A DNA stretch of 22,586 nt from an uncultured Prosthecobacter sp. GTDB lineage: Bacteria; Verrucomicrobiota; Verrucomicrobiia; Verrucomicrobiales; Verrucomicrobiaceae. The DNA lies in the NCBI GenBank assembly GCA_947523045.1, contig CANNUR010000024.1:1-22586 (forward strand). The letters are read 5' to 3'. This document shows, piece by piece, positions 8,023 to 15,164 of this stretch. The notes beneath the pieces were generated by a model. That model did not search any database. It saw only the letters and a program-made list of their open reading frames with translations, and was not told the DNA's origin. The translations under genes and the position numbers were made by a program. Every line of letters starts with the position of its first letter. The first letter of the stretch is position 1.

Positions 8023-8991
8023 ATGAAAGCGGCCCTGCTCCTCCTGCTCAAGGCCGCCGTCACCGCGCTCCTGCTCGGCCTGCTCTTCCACGAGCACCGC
8101 AGCACCCTGCTGGCGCCGCTGGAGGGCCTGCTCGCCAATCCCGGCTGGACCTGCGCCGGCCTCGCTGCCGCCGGCGGTGCGCTGCTCTTCGCCGCCCTGC
8201 GCTGGCAGGCCGTGCTGCGCGGCCAGGGACTGCCGCTGCCGCTTGCCGAACTGGGCCGACTCATCATCATCGCCGCCTTCTTCAACACCACCTCGCTCGG
8301 GGTCGTCGGCGGCGATGCCTGGCGCGCGCTCGCCCTGTTGCGCCGACCCGGCACGCCGCGCCTGCCGGTCGTGGTCTCGATCCTGCTCGATCACCTCGTC
8401 GGCCTGGTCTCGCTGGCCCTGATCTTTCTCGCCTGCGCCTGGCAGGTGCGCGACCGCCTCGCCCGCCTGGATCCGGTTGCCCTCGCCGCCGTGCAGGGCT
8501 TCGCGGTCTTCATGATCGGCACGCTCGCCGCCGTCGCGGTGACCATCGTCGCTTCCGCACCCGCCGTGCACCGGCGGCTCGCGGCGCGACTCGCCGGCGG
8601 GGTGTTTCAGCGACCCGCCCTGCAGAAGTTTGTCGAGGCCTGCGATGCCCTGCGCCGTGCCTGGCGCCAATCCCTGCTCGCCCTCGCTCATTCGCTGCTG
8701 CTGTTCGCCTGTCACTTCGGCCTGTTCTACTGCGGCCTGCGCGCCGTCGGTGGCGACGCCCCCCTCGTCGAATTCCTCGCCGCCATGCCGGTGATCGATG
8801 CCGCCGCCGGCCTGCCGGTTTCCGTCTCCGGCCTCGGCGTGCGCGAGACCACCTTCGAAATCCTCGTCGGCGGCCTCACCGGCCTCGCCGCGCCGCTCGC
8901 CGTCGCCGCCTCCCTCGCCGGCTGGCTCTTCACCACCGCCTGGGGCCTGCTCGGCGGCCTGCTGTTTGTGGTGGGGCGACGCATCCCGTGA
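8023..8991 (+). CDS. Flippase-like integral membrane protein (LPG_synthase_TM / UPF0104 family)
   Basis: The 322-residue protein is almost entirely hydrophobic, with about eight transmembrane helices. It carries hallmarks of the UPF0104/AglD/MprF-flippase superfamily: ALRWQAVLRGQGLPLP near residues 58-73, an FFNTTSLGVVGGDAWRAL block near 86-103, and VSVSGLGVRETTFE near 267-280. Relatives include the lipid-flipping half of MprF and archaeal or bacterial proteins implicated in moving lipid-linked compounds across the cytoplasmic membrane. I infer that it could move a lipid or acyl product of the neighbouring reductase and carrier protein; the sequence does not show the substrate. ATG 8023 is 4 nt after the carrier protein stop, which suggests translational coupling. 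The frame is open further upstream, but that part overlaps the carrier gene and encodes Ser/Pro-rich out-of-frame sequence. Confidence 0.88.
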   Translation: MKAALLLLLKAAVTALLLGLLFHEHRSTLLAPLEGLLANPGWTCAGLAAAGGALLFAALRWQAVLRGQGLPLPLAELGRLIIIAAFFNTTSLGVVGGDAWRALALLRRPGTPRLPVVVSILLDHLVGLVSLALIFLACAWQVRDRLARLDPVALAAVQGFAVFMIGTLAAVAVTIVASAPAVHRRLAARLAGGVFQRPALQKFVEACDALRRAWRQSLLALAHSLLLFACHFGLFYCGLRAVGGDAPLVEFLAAMPVIDAAAGLPVSVSGLGVRETTFEILVGGLTGLAAPLAVAASLAGWLFTTAWGLLGGLLFVVGRRIP

Positions 8992-9002
8992 TTCTGTGTA
9001 GG

Positions 9003-9020
9003 CGCCCTTGTCCAAGGGCG
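9003..9020. repeat. Perfect palindrome after the flippase-like gene
   Basis: CGCCCTTG (9003-9010) and CAAGGGCG (9013-9020) are perfect inverted copies with TC between them, preceded by GTAGG. The element lies 11 nt after a stop codon, between convergent genes. It shares the TGTCC core with the palindromes at 4604-4625 and 4662-4683. It may assist termination on both strands, but no T-run follows. Confidence 0.4.
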
Positions 9021-9089
9021 GGGCTCAGGGCTGCGCGAGAGTTCCTTGGACGGCGTGCATTCCTGCTGGCGCGCTGCGTCGTGGCGGTC

Positions 9090-10037
9090 TCATCTCCCAT
9101 CTTCTGCGTCTCGGCTGCCCCGCCTCAACACGACCCACAGCGCGGCATGGTCGCTGTCCCGGACCCGCCAGAGTTTTTCCACCCCGACCACCTGCCAGTC
9201 CGGCCCCACCCAGACTTGATCGAGGCTGAGCAGGGGCAGGCCGAGTGGCCAGGTTTCCGCCAGACCGTTTCCGGACGTCTCGAAGACCTGGCGATAGCGC
9301 ACGCGCCAGGGCTGGAAAAAGACGGATTCGAGCGGGGTGTTGAAGTCGCCCACCAGCAGGGCATCGGACCGGTCCTGGGCCTGGGCCAGCACCTCCTGCA
9401 ACTGCCCACGGCGCGGGTGCAGCAGGTGCGCGAAGACGTCGGCGACCACCACCGGAAAGGTCGGCCAGGGCCCGCTGACCTCGAAGCGGGCGTAGGCGCC
9501 GATGCCCTCCAGCTTGCCGCGTTCGCGGTAGCGCGAGGGCACGCGCGACAGCCAGAGCAGGCCGCGCGGCATCCAGTCGGCCCGATAGCCCGGCAGGGCC
9601 TCCTCATAGGCGCGCAGCCAGTCGGGCTCGACGCGACCGGGTTCGATCACCGCCACGAGGTGCGGCTGGTGCGCGCGGACGAGTTCGATCAGGCCGGCAT
9701 GGGGGCCTTCGGGCCGGGCGACATTCCAGACCAGCAGGCGCAGATCGTTCGCCTTCGCGGCAGCCGCAGCAGCGGCCGGCGGACGCGTTATGAGCAGCGG
9801 GCCGAGCCAGGTTAGGGCAAGGGGCAGCGCCACGGCGACGGCTCCCAGGCGACTGCGAAGTCTCGCGCCCGGCCACAGCGCCAGGGCGACGGCCAGCGCC
9901 AGCAGGCAGGGCTTGGGCAGGGCGTAGAAGAGCAGGGCGGGCCCGGGCAGGCGATCCTTCAGGCCGAACTGCAGCAGCAGGCCGGCCGCCAGCAGCAGCC
10001 AGCCGGCCCGGCAGGCGCGGCGCAAAAGGATCGACAT
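9090..10037 (-). CDS. Membrane-anchored endonuclease/exonuclease/phosphatase-family protein
   Basis: A 315-residue protein. Residues 1-85 hold about three hydrophobic helices separated by short basic loops, so the rest probably sits outside the cytoplasmic membrane. From about residue 98 it has an EEP (DNase I/exonuclease III-like) fold: LLVWNVA with Asn105, VAVIEP with Glu132, LLVGDFNTPLES with Asp231 and Asn233, LDQVWV with Asp273, and SDHAAL with Asp296 and His297. All expected catalytic and Mg2+-binding positions are present, so the enzyme should be active. The family covers nucleases, phosphodiesterases and lipid phosphatases; this membrane-plus-EEP layout is common in bacteria, with substrate usually unknown. 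It is a single gene, convergent with the flippase-like gene and divergent from the next SDR gene. Confidence 0.88.
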   Translation of the reverse strand: MSILLRRACRAGWLLLAAGLLLQFGLKDRLPGPALLFYALPKPCLLALAVALALWPGARLRSRLGAVAVALPLALTWLGPLLITRPPAAAAAAAKANDLRLLVWNVARPEGPHAGLIELVRAHQPHLVAVIEPGRVEPDWLRAYEEALPGYRADWMPRGLLWLSRVPSRYRERGKLEGIGAYARFEVSGPWPTFPVVVADVFAHLLHPRRGQLQEVLAQAQDRSDALLVGDFNTPLESVFFQPWRVRYRQVFETSGNGLAETWPLGLPLLSLDQVWVGPDWQVVGVEKLWRVRDSDHAALWVVLRRGSRDAEDGR

Positions 10038-10043
10038 ATCCGC

Positions 10044-10072
10044 AGACTGGCGCGGCCGCGCCCGGGCTGCAA
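10044..10072 (-). promoter_or_regulatory. Predicted promoter of the EEP-family gene
   Basis: On the minus strand TTGCAG (10072-10067), a 17-nt spacer, and CAGTCT (10049-10044) are followed after 6 nt by the ATG at 10037. The hexamers are weak matches, but the geometry equals that of two other candidate promoters in the window. Confidence 0.25.
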
Positions 10073-10088
10073 TGTCGCAAACCGGGGC

Positions 10089-10117
10089 TTGTCGGTTGCG
10101 GGGGTACCTGCTAAGCC
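10089..10117 (+). promoter_or_regulatory. Predicted promoter of the KduD-like SDR gene
   Basis: TTGTCG (10089-10094), a 17-nt spacer and TAAGCC (10112-10117) are followed after 6 nt by the ATG at 10124. Transcription would then begin at or next to the start codon, so the message would be leaderless. The -10 is weak. Confidence 0.3.
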
Positions 10118-10123
10118 AGCGGC

Positions 10124-10894
10124 ATGATCCACCCCCTCTTTGATCTCACCAGCAAATGCGCCCTCGTCACCGGCGGCAGCAAGGGACTCGGCAAGGCCAT
10201 GGCCCGCGGCTTCGCCGAGGCCGGCGCCGACGTCTTCATCTCGAGCCGCCACGAGGACGAACTGCGCGCCGCCGCCGCGGAAATCGGCGCGGGCTTGAAC
10301 GTCCGGGTCGAGTGGAGCGTGGCCGACATGATCGACCGCGCCCAGGTCCGGGCCCTGGCCGAGGAAGCGGTGCGCCGGCTCGGCAAGATCGACATCCTGG
10401 TCAACAACGCCGGTTCGAACCAGCCGCAGGCGATCGATGAAATCACCGACGAAGCCTGGGACCGCATCGTCGAACTCGATCTGACCAGTTGCATGGCCCT
10501 GACTCGCGCGCTGGTGCCCGGCATGAAGGAACGCCAGTGGGGCCGCATCATCCACATCTCCTCGGTGCTCGGCGTCGGTTCCAAGGAAAAGCGCAACGTG
10601 TACTCGGCTTGCAAGGCCGGCCTCATTGGCCTCGCCAAGGCCAGCGCCATCGATCTCGGCACCTACAACATCACCGTCAACTGCCTTTGCCCCGGCCCCT
10701 TCCTCACCGACCTGCCCGGTTCTTTGCTCAGTCCGGCGGAGAAGCAGGCCTTCTCGGATCGCACCGCCCTCAAGCGCTGGGGCCAGCCACGCGAACTCGC
10801 CGGCCCGGCCCTGCTGCTCGCCAGCGAGGCAGGCAGCTACATCACCGGCGAGGCCCTGCTCGTCGATGGCGGCGCCTTCGCGCGGGCGCTGTGA
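10124..10894 (+). CDS. Short-chain dehydrogenase, gluconate 5-dehydrogenase/KduD-like
   Basis: A 256-residue classical SDR. It opens with MIHPLFDLTSKCALVTGGSKGL-type sequence; the cofactor motif TGGSKGLG is at residues 16-23, NNAG at 94-97, and the catalytic set is Ser147, Tyr160 and Lys164 (YSACK). The ending SYITGEALLVDGGAF is normal. The LFDL-x-x-K-x-ALVTGGSKGLGKAMA opening is characteristic of the gluconate 5-dehydrogenase / 2-deoxy-D-gluconate 3-dehydrogenase branch. A PL6 polysaccharide lyase follows after 52 nt, so a role in reducing a keto-uronate released from a uronic-acid polysaccharide is plausible, but SDR substrate prediction is unreliable. There is no Shine-Dalgarno; the predicted promoter places the start codon at the transcript end. 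Confidence 0.85.
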   Translation: MIHPLFDLTSKCALVTGGSKGLGKAMARGFAEAGADVFISSRHEDELRAAAAEIGAGLNVRVEWSVADMIDRAQVRALAEEAVRRLGKIDILVNNAGSNQPQAIDEITDEAWDRIVELDLTSCMALTRALVPGMKERQWGRIIHISSVLGVGSKEKRNVYSACKAGLIGLAKASAIDLGTYNITVNCLCPGPFLTDLPGSLLSPAEKQAFSDRTALKRWGQPRELAGPALLLASEAGSYITGEALLVDGGAFARAL

Positions 10895-10910
10895 GGCCAG
10901 GAAGATAGGG

Positions 10911-10933
10911 AGAAGGGAAAAGAGATAAGGGAT
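10911..10933 (+). repeat. Purine-rich repeat, copy 1 (upstream of the PL6 gene)
   Basis: This stretch reads AGAAGGG, then AAAAGAGATAAGGGAT. A second copy lies at 12400-12423 and differs by one inserted C and one A-to-G change. Immediately after it, AAGGGGG at about 10934-10940 acts as the only obvious Shine-Dalgarno-like sequence in the window, 6 nt before the PL6 start. Confidence 0.5.
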
Positions 10934-10946
10934 AAGGGGGCACACC

Positions 10947-12230
10947 ATGAAGACTTGGCTGCAAGGCGTGATCGGACTGCTGTTGCCACTGGCGGCAGCG
11001 GCGGCGGAGATTCCGGTGGCCGATGCCGGGGCGCTGGAGCGGGCGTTGCAGGAGGCGCGACCCGGCGACACGCTCGTGCTGGCCGAGGGCGAGTGGCGCG
11101 ATGTGGTCATTCGCTGCCAGGCCGAGGGCACCGCTCAGGCCCCGATCACCCTGCGCGCGGCGGTGCCGGGCAAGACTGTGTTCACGGGCGCCTCGGGTTT
11201 GCGCTTGGGCGGACGCCATGTCGTGGTCGAAGGCCTGTGGTTTCGCAATCCGGATCCGGCGGTCGGCGATACGATCGAGTTTCGCCTCGATTCAAAGCGA
11301 CTCGCCGAACACTGCCGGGTCAGCCAATGTGCGATCACCCTCGATCCCGGCCAGGCGGCGCGCGATGCCAAGGAGAGCCGCTGGCTCGGTTTGTATGGCG
11401 GGCACAACCGGGTCGATCACTGTTACTTCGCCGGCAAGGTGACGAAGGGTGCCACCGCGGTGGTCTGGCTGGGCGAGGGTCAGGCCGCGCGACACCAGAT
11501 CGACCACAATCACTTCGGCCCGCGCGAGCGCCTGGGCAAAAACGGCGGCGAGACGATTCGCATTGGCGACAGCAAGACCTCCATGACCGAGGCCGCCTGC
11601 GTCATCGAGGACAACCTCTTCGAACGCTGCAACGGCGAGGCTGAGTGCGTCTCCAACAAGTCCTGTGGCAACATCTACCGTCGCAACGTCTTCCTGGAAG
11701 TCAGCGGGGCCCTGACCCTGCGCCATGGCAACGGCTGCCTCGTCGAAGGCAATGTCTTCCTCGGCAACGGCGCCTCCGGCACCGGCGGCATCCGCATCAT
11801 CGGCGAGGATCACGTCGTGCGCGGCAACCACCTGCAGGGCCTCGCCGGCGACGACGCCCGCAGCGGTCTGACCCTCATGCAGGGCGTGCCGGATTCCCCC
11901 CTCCACGAGTACTTCCAGGTCCGACGTGCGCGCATTGAAGACAACGTCCTGATCGACTGCCGGCACCCGATCCTCATCGGCCTGCAGGACGGCCGCGGCA
12001 GCCTGCCGCCGCTCGACACCGTTTTCCGCCGCAACCGCATCCACGCCCCCAACGCGACTGTCATCGAAGCCCGCTGCGACACCGCCGGTGTGAGCTGGCA
12101 GGACAATGTCTTTTTCGGCAAGACCCTCGGCCTGCCCGAAGGCCCCGGCATCACCTGGCAAAAACTCGACCTGTCCGCCACGCCGACCGTCGACCACCGC
12201 CTGTATGGTCCGGGTTGGCGGATCCCCTGA
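10947..12230 (+). CDS. Secreted polysaccharide lyase family 6 (alginate lyase / chondroitinase B-like)
   Basis: A 427-residue protein with a signal peptide (cleavage near Ala20-Glu21), so exported. It has a right-handed beta-helix with recurring N-x-F/h turns (IEDNLFERC, YRRNVFLEV, VEGNVFLGN, VRGNHLQG). Family 6 motifs are clear: NGGETIRIGDS (199-209), GEAECVSNKSCGN (230-242) and LTLRHGNG (257-263). By analogy with chondroitinase B, Glu231 and Glu233 would bind Ca2+, Lys238 would be the base and Arg259 the acid. The enzyme would cleave uronate-containing polysaccharides, alginate or dermatan-type chondroitin, by beta-elimination outside the cell or in the periplasm. The exact substrate is open. 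AAGGGGG six nt before the ATG is a good ribosome-binding site, unlike most neighbours. The SDR gene 52 nt upstream may process the product. Confidence 0.9.
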   Translation: MKTWLQGVIGLLLPLAAAAAEIPVADAGALERALQEARPGDTLVLAEGEWRDVVIRCQAEGTAQAPITLRAAVPGKTVFTGASGLRLGGRHVVVEGLWFRNPDPAVGDTIEFRLDSKRLAEHCRVSQCAITLDPGQAARDAKESRWLGLYGGHNRVDHCYFAGKVTKGATAVVWLGEGQAARHQIDHNHFGPRERLGKNGGETIRIGDSKTSMTEAACVIEDNLFERCNGEAECVSNKSCGNIYRRNVFLEVSGALTLRHGNGCLVEGNVFLGNGASGTGGIRIIGEDHVVRGNHLQGLAGDDARSGLTLMQGVPDSPLHEYFQVRRARIEDNVLIDCRHPILIGLQDGRGSLPPLDTVFRRNRIHAPNATVIEARCDTAGVSWQDNVFFGKTLGLPEGPGITWQKLDLSATPTVDHRLYGPGWRIP

Positions 12231-12399
12231 CGCATGCCTTGCCGGAAGAGGGACAGGCACCGCTGCCCCGGCGCCCGTGGGTGCTGTGTTTGGTGCGGCG
12301 GACCGAACCCGCCATCCGACATCTTGATGGCGATCACGACCTCCCGGATGCCGAGTGCCTGGTGTCGCACGAACGGATTGGCCGGGTGCTGGGGAGTGC
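12231..12399. other. Intergenic stretch with no recognisable feature
   Basis: Between the PL6 stop and the purine-rich repeat I see no RNA gene, clear terminator or convincing coding sequence. Short open frames on both strands are Arg/Pro/His-rich and start inside the PL6 gene. Confidence 0.4.
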
Positions 12400-12423
12400 A
12401 GAAGGGCAAAAGAGATGAGGGAT
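12400..12423 (+). repeat. Purine-rich repeat, copy 2 (downstream of the PL6 gene)
   Basis: AGAAGGGC then AAAAGAGATGAGGGAT matches 10911-10933 except for an extra C and one A-to-G change. With copy 1 it flanks the PL6 gene in direct orientation about 1.5 kb apart. It may be a dispersed intergenic repeat or the footprint of a past insertion or duplication. Confidence 0.5.
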
Positions 12424-12470
12424 GGGAATGCTAGGCGTCTTGATCCGAACTGGCTTCTTGGCATCATGTG

Positions 12471-14027
12471 ATGGCCATGAAGCGCGGCACATCCTTTCTC
12501 CTCTGCGCGTTTCGCGTTCTGTTATATGGGTTGGGAACGGTGGCGTTGCTCTTGCTGGTGTTCCTGCTGGTTCTGCAATGGACGGGAGAGCGTCGCTGGG
12601 AGCGTGCGCAAAGTGAACTGAAAGCGGCGGGCGGTTCGTTGGATCGCGCAAGCCTTCCGCCGCGCCCCATCCCCAGCGCAGAAAATTTTGCCGCCATCGA
12701 ACAGCTCAAGGGCATTGCCATGCCGCCTGGAAACGACGCTGCCGCGCAGGAGGCCCAAGAGAAGCGCCGCCAGATCGAAAGGCTCTGCCAATTTCTGCAG
12801 CAGGCTCGAGCCGAGTCGGATTCAGGGCAGGGGTTTGTGACAGCCCGTGGTGTCGATGTTCAAGCCTTGGTCCGTGTGCATCAGGCGGGCGGACGGCTTG
12901 CCTGGCCCGCAGGCGCGACGGCCCATGCCAGCGGATTGCGGCAAGCCTTGGAAAAACACGCGCCGTTCCTGACGGAGTTGGGTCGTGCAGCGGTGCAGCG
13001 TTCCCAGGCTGAGTTTCTGCCCAGGCCGATGGAGCGATCCGCTCAGGTTCCCGAGGAGGACTGGCCCCATTGGGAGGCAGTGCTTGGACTGCATGAATTG
13101 CTTGGCCTGCATGCCATCGCTTGTCTTGCGGAGGGTGATGCCACGGTTGCCAGTCAGCAGGCACTGGCGCAACTGCGCCTCGTCGAGGCGATGTTCCGGG
13201 AAGCGCGGTGGAACTCTCTGGAAGTCGGCCTCTGGTTGATGAAAGATGCCCTCCAGATAGTCTGGACTCTGCATCAGAGCGGTCTTCTCCACGAGCCGCA
13301 GTTGGAGCAACTCCAAAAAGCGCTCGGGGCGATGGATCTGGCCCACGTTTTTTTGCAGACCACCTTCCATGAATTGGCGGCAACGTTGCAGAATTTTGTC
13401 GGCGAGGTTGCCTCGGATGGCTTGGACTTTGAGGCGGTGTTTCGCCAGTTGCTGCATCCAAGCACGGTCCGAAGTAGATGGGATTCGGCTTTTGAGGTTC
13501 GCCTCAGAAGCGCCTTTGTGGAAGATCACCTGCACTGGTTGATCCGTCCGCTGCAAGAGGCGGGTCTTCAGTCGCTCTTGGTTCAGACTGAAGAACGGAA
13601 ACGCTGGGTGTCGCAAACATCAGCCACTGTCGTCGGCAGGACAGAGCGAATGCTGTCCAAATGGGTGCTCCTCGGGGTCAACGAGCAAGTGGTGCCGGCC
13701 GCGTTTGTCGAAACCCTCCGCCGTCAAGCCGTTCTCGCCTGTGCCTTGGAGCGGCACCGCCTCCGGCATGAAGCCTACCCCACGGCGTTGACGGAACTCT
13801 CCATCGAAGTGCCGACGGTCTGTCTCAAGGCCGTGGATGGCAAACCGATGCGGTATCGCCGCAGTGGAGATGGCCGATACCGCCTGTGGTCGGACGGCCC
13901 GGATGGCAGGGATGACGGTGGCGCCTTCCCTTCGGAGTTGAGCTCCGAAGGGGAGGCACCCCCACCGGACAGCGAGCGCTATCGGGGCGATTGGGTTTGG
14001 CGCTACGAACCGGCCCTGGCGTTCTGA
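12471..14027 (+). CDS. Membrane-anchored hypothetical protein of verrucomicrobial type
   Basis: I do not recognise a characterised family. The roughly 518-residue protein has one N-terminal membrane helix (LLCAFRVLLYGLGTVALLLLVFLLVLQW), then about 480 mainly helical, Gln/Glu/Leu-rich residues probably outside the membrane. The C-terminal part has ACALERHRLRHEAYPTALTEL, then VDGKPMRYRRSGDGRYRLWS, DGRDDGG and GDWVWRYEP. That pattern (a pseudopilin-like periodic segment, then G-K-P-x-Y-R, DDGG and a terminal W-x-Y) I associate with large families of uncharacterised Verrucomicrobia proteins. ATG 12471 is chosen; GTG 12468 and ATG 12477 are equally in frame and would change the N-terminus by only one or two residues. 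Codon use is less G/C-biased than in the neighbours (more TTG, GTT and CAG), so it may be a recent or weakly expressed gene. Confidence 0.75.
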   Translation: MAMKRGTSFLLCAFRVLLYGLGTVALLLLVFLLVLQWTGERRWERAQSELKAAGGSLDRASLPPRPIPSAENFAAIEQLKGIAMPPGNDAAAQEAQEKRRQIERLCQFLQQARAESDSGQGFVTARGVDVQALVRVHQAGGRLAWPAGATAHASGLRQALEKHAPFLTELGRAAVQRSQAEFLPRPMERSAQVPEEDWPHWEAVLGLHELLGLHAIACLAEGDATVASQQALAQLRLVEAMFREARWNSLEVGLWLMKDALQIVWTLHQSGLLHEPQLEQLQKALGAMDLAHVFLQTTFHELAATLQNFVGEVASDGLDFEAVFRQLLHPSTVRSRWDSAFEVRLRSAFVEDHLHWLIRPLQEAGLQSLLVQTEERKRWVSQTSATVVGRTERMLSKWVLLGVNEQVVPAAFVETLRRQAVLACALERHRLRHEAYPTALTELSIEVPTVCLKAVDGKPMRYRRSGDGRYRLWSDGPDGRDDGGAFPSELSSEGEAPPPDSERYRGDWVWRYEPALAF

Positions 14028-14047
14028 TGTGGCGACGGGCGCCCGCT

Positions 14048-14075
14048 TGAAACTCGAAACCTGAAACTTGAGACT
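14048..14075. repeat. 7-bp tandem repeat, four units
   Basis: Four consecutive heptamers read TGAAACT, CGAAACC, TGAAACT and TGAGACT. The repeat lies in the 65-bp gap between convergent genes and its last unit merges into the hairpin at 14070-14094. On the minus strand it supplies a T-rich tract. Confidence 0.6.
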
Positions 14076-14094
14076 TCCTCCGAAGGAGGGTCTC
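14070..14094. terminator. Bidirectional terminator-like hairpin
   Basis: GAGAC (14070-14074) pairs with GTCTC (14090-14094) and CCTCC (14077-14081) with GGAGG (14085-14089), with a GAA loop and a TT bulge. It lies between two convergent genes and overlaps the last bases of the methyltransferase gene. On the minus strand it is followed by T-rich sequence. Confidence 0.5.
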
Positions 14095-15133
14095 AGCCCG
14101 CCTTCACGGCGGTCAGGAAGCCGCGGCCGACGACGGTGTCCTGGTAGACGCCGGGCTGGAAGCCGGCCTCGGCGAGCAGGGCGGCGTACTCGGCACTGCT
14201 GTAGCACTTGCCCTGGGTGGAGTGCATGAGCAGGCAGGAGTACTCGGCGACGTGGCGCGGGCCGGTCTTGTCGGCGTGGATGAAGGCGTCGTGTATGACC
14301 AGCAGTCCGCCCGCCGGCAGGGCGGCGTGGGAGGCGGCCAGCAGCTGCCGCACCTCGGGCAGGTCCCAGTCGTGCAGGACATTGGAGAACAGGTGGACGT
14401 CGCAGTCGGCCGGCAGGCCGGCAAACATGTCGCCAGTGGCGACGCCGACGCGGTCGCTGCAGCCGCGCTCGGCAATGAGGGAGGCGGCGATGCGGTCCAC
14501 CGGGGCCTGGTCGAAGGCGACCGCTTGCAGGTGCGCATGCCGGGCGGCGAGGGCGCAGGCGTAGATGCCGCTGCCGGCGCCGATGTCGAGCAGGCGCCGC
14601 CGCCCGCTCAGATCGAGGCCTGCCGCCAGCGCCTGGGCGAGGAAGCGGCCGCGGCAGTCCATGGCGGCGGTGAAGCGACGGGCAAAGTCCTCCTCCTCCA
14701 TCGCCTTGTGCCAGTCGAACGCGGCCTTGTCGCCGCTCCAGCCGGCCGGCTTGCCGGTGCGCAGCACCTCCAGGAAATCGCGGGCGATGGGCCGGTCATG
14801 CAGCGAGGCGTAGTAGGGACCGAGAAACCACTCCGAATCCGAACAGAGGTGCTCGCGCGCGGTGGGCGTGACGGTGAAGACCCCGTCTTCGCACTGAACC
14901 CAGCCATTGCTGGCCAGCAGGGTCAGCAGGACGTCGGCCGGCCGCTCCTGAAAGCCAAAGCGGGCGCAAACCTCCGCCAGGGTGGACGGCTGCGCCGCCA
15001 GACGGGTGAAGAAATCCAGGCTCAGGGCCGCGGCGATCAGATCGACCGCATACAGGCTGTCGCGGTAGCGGTAGATGGCCAGCGGGTCGGTCTGCGGGGC
15101 GGCGGTGAGGTCGGGCAACATGCCCGCCACCAT
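14093..15133 (-). CDS. SAM-dependent O-methyltransferase (family 2, CrtF/BchU-like fold)
   Basis: The 346-residue protein has an N-terminal winged-helix dimerisation region (about 15-95, with TLAEVCARFGFQERPADVLLTLLASNGWV) and a C-terminal Rossmann methyltransferase domain. SAM-binding motif I is LLDIGAGSGIYA (DIGAGSG at 183-189), followed by the acidic VAFDQAP strand. HLFSNVLHDWDLP contains His254, the usual catalytic base of plant-type and carotenoid/bacteriochlorophyll O-methyltransferases. QGKCYSSAEYAALLAEAGF closes the fold in the typical way. Members methylate hydroxyls of phenolics, carotenoids or tetrapyrroles; nothing nearby fixes the acceptor. Two starts are possible, ATG 15133 or ATG 15121; I chose the longer. 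It is the last gene of a minus-strand run and begins 31 nt after the stop of the 73-residue gene. Confidence 0.85.
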   Translation of the reverse strand: MVAGMLPDLTAAPQTDPLAIYRYRDSLYAVDLIAAALSLDFFTRLAAQPSTLAEVCARFGFQERPADVLLTLLASNGWVQCEDGVFTVTPTAREHLCSDSEWFLGPYYASLHDRPIARDFLEVLRTGKPAGWSGDKAAFDWHKAMEEEDFARRFTAAMDCRGRFLAQALAAGLDLSGRRRLLDIGAGSGIYACALAARHAHLQAVAFDQAPVDRIAASLIAERGCSDRVGVATGDMFAGLPADCDVHLFSNVLHDWDLPEVRQLLAASHAALPAGGLLVIHDAFIHADKTGPRHVAEYSCLLMHSTQGKCYSSAEYAALLAEAGFQPGVYQDTVVGRGFLTAVKAG

Positions 15134-15164
15134 GCCGGAAACCGCCCGGCCCGCCAGCCCCGGA

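Noticed and set aside
7930..9015. A 361-codon minus-strand open frame opposite the flippase-like gene
   Set aside because: It is Gln/Glu/Gly-rich and low complexity, as expected from the complement of a Leu/Ala-rich membrane gene.
12215..12418. A 67-residue open frame after the PL6 gene
   Set aside because: It begins inside the PL6 gene and has no recognisable motif or start signal.
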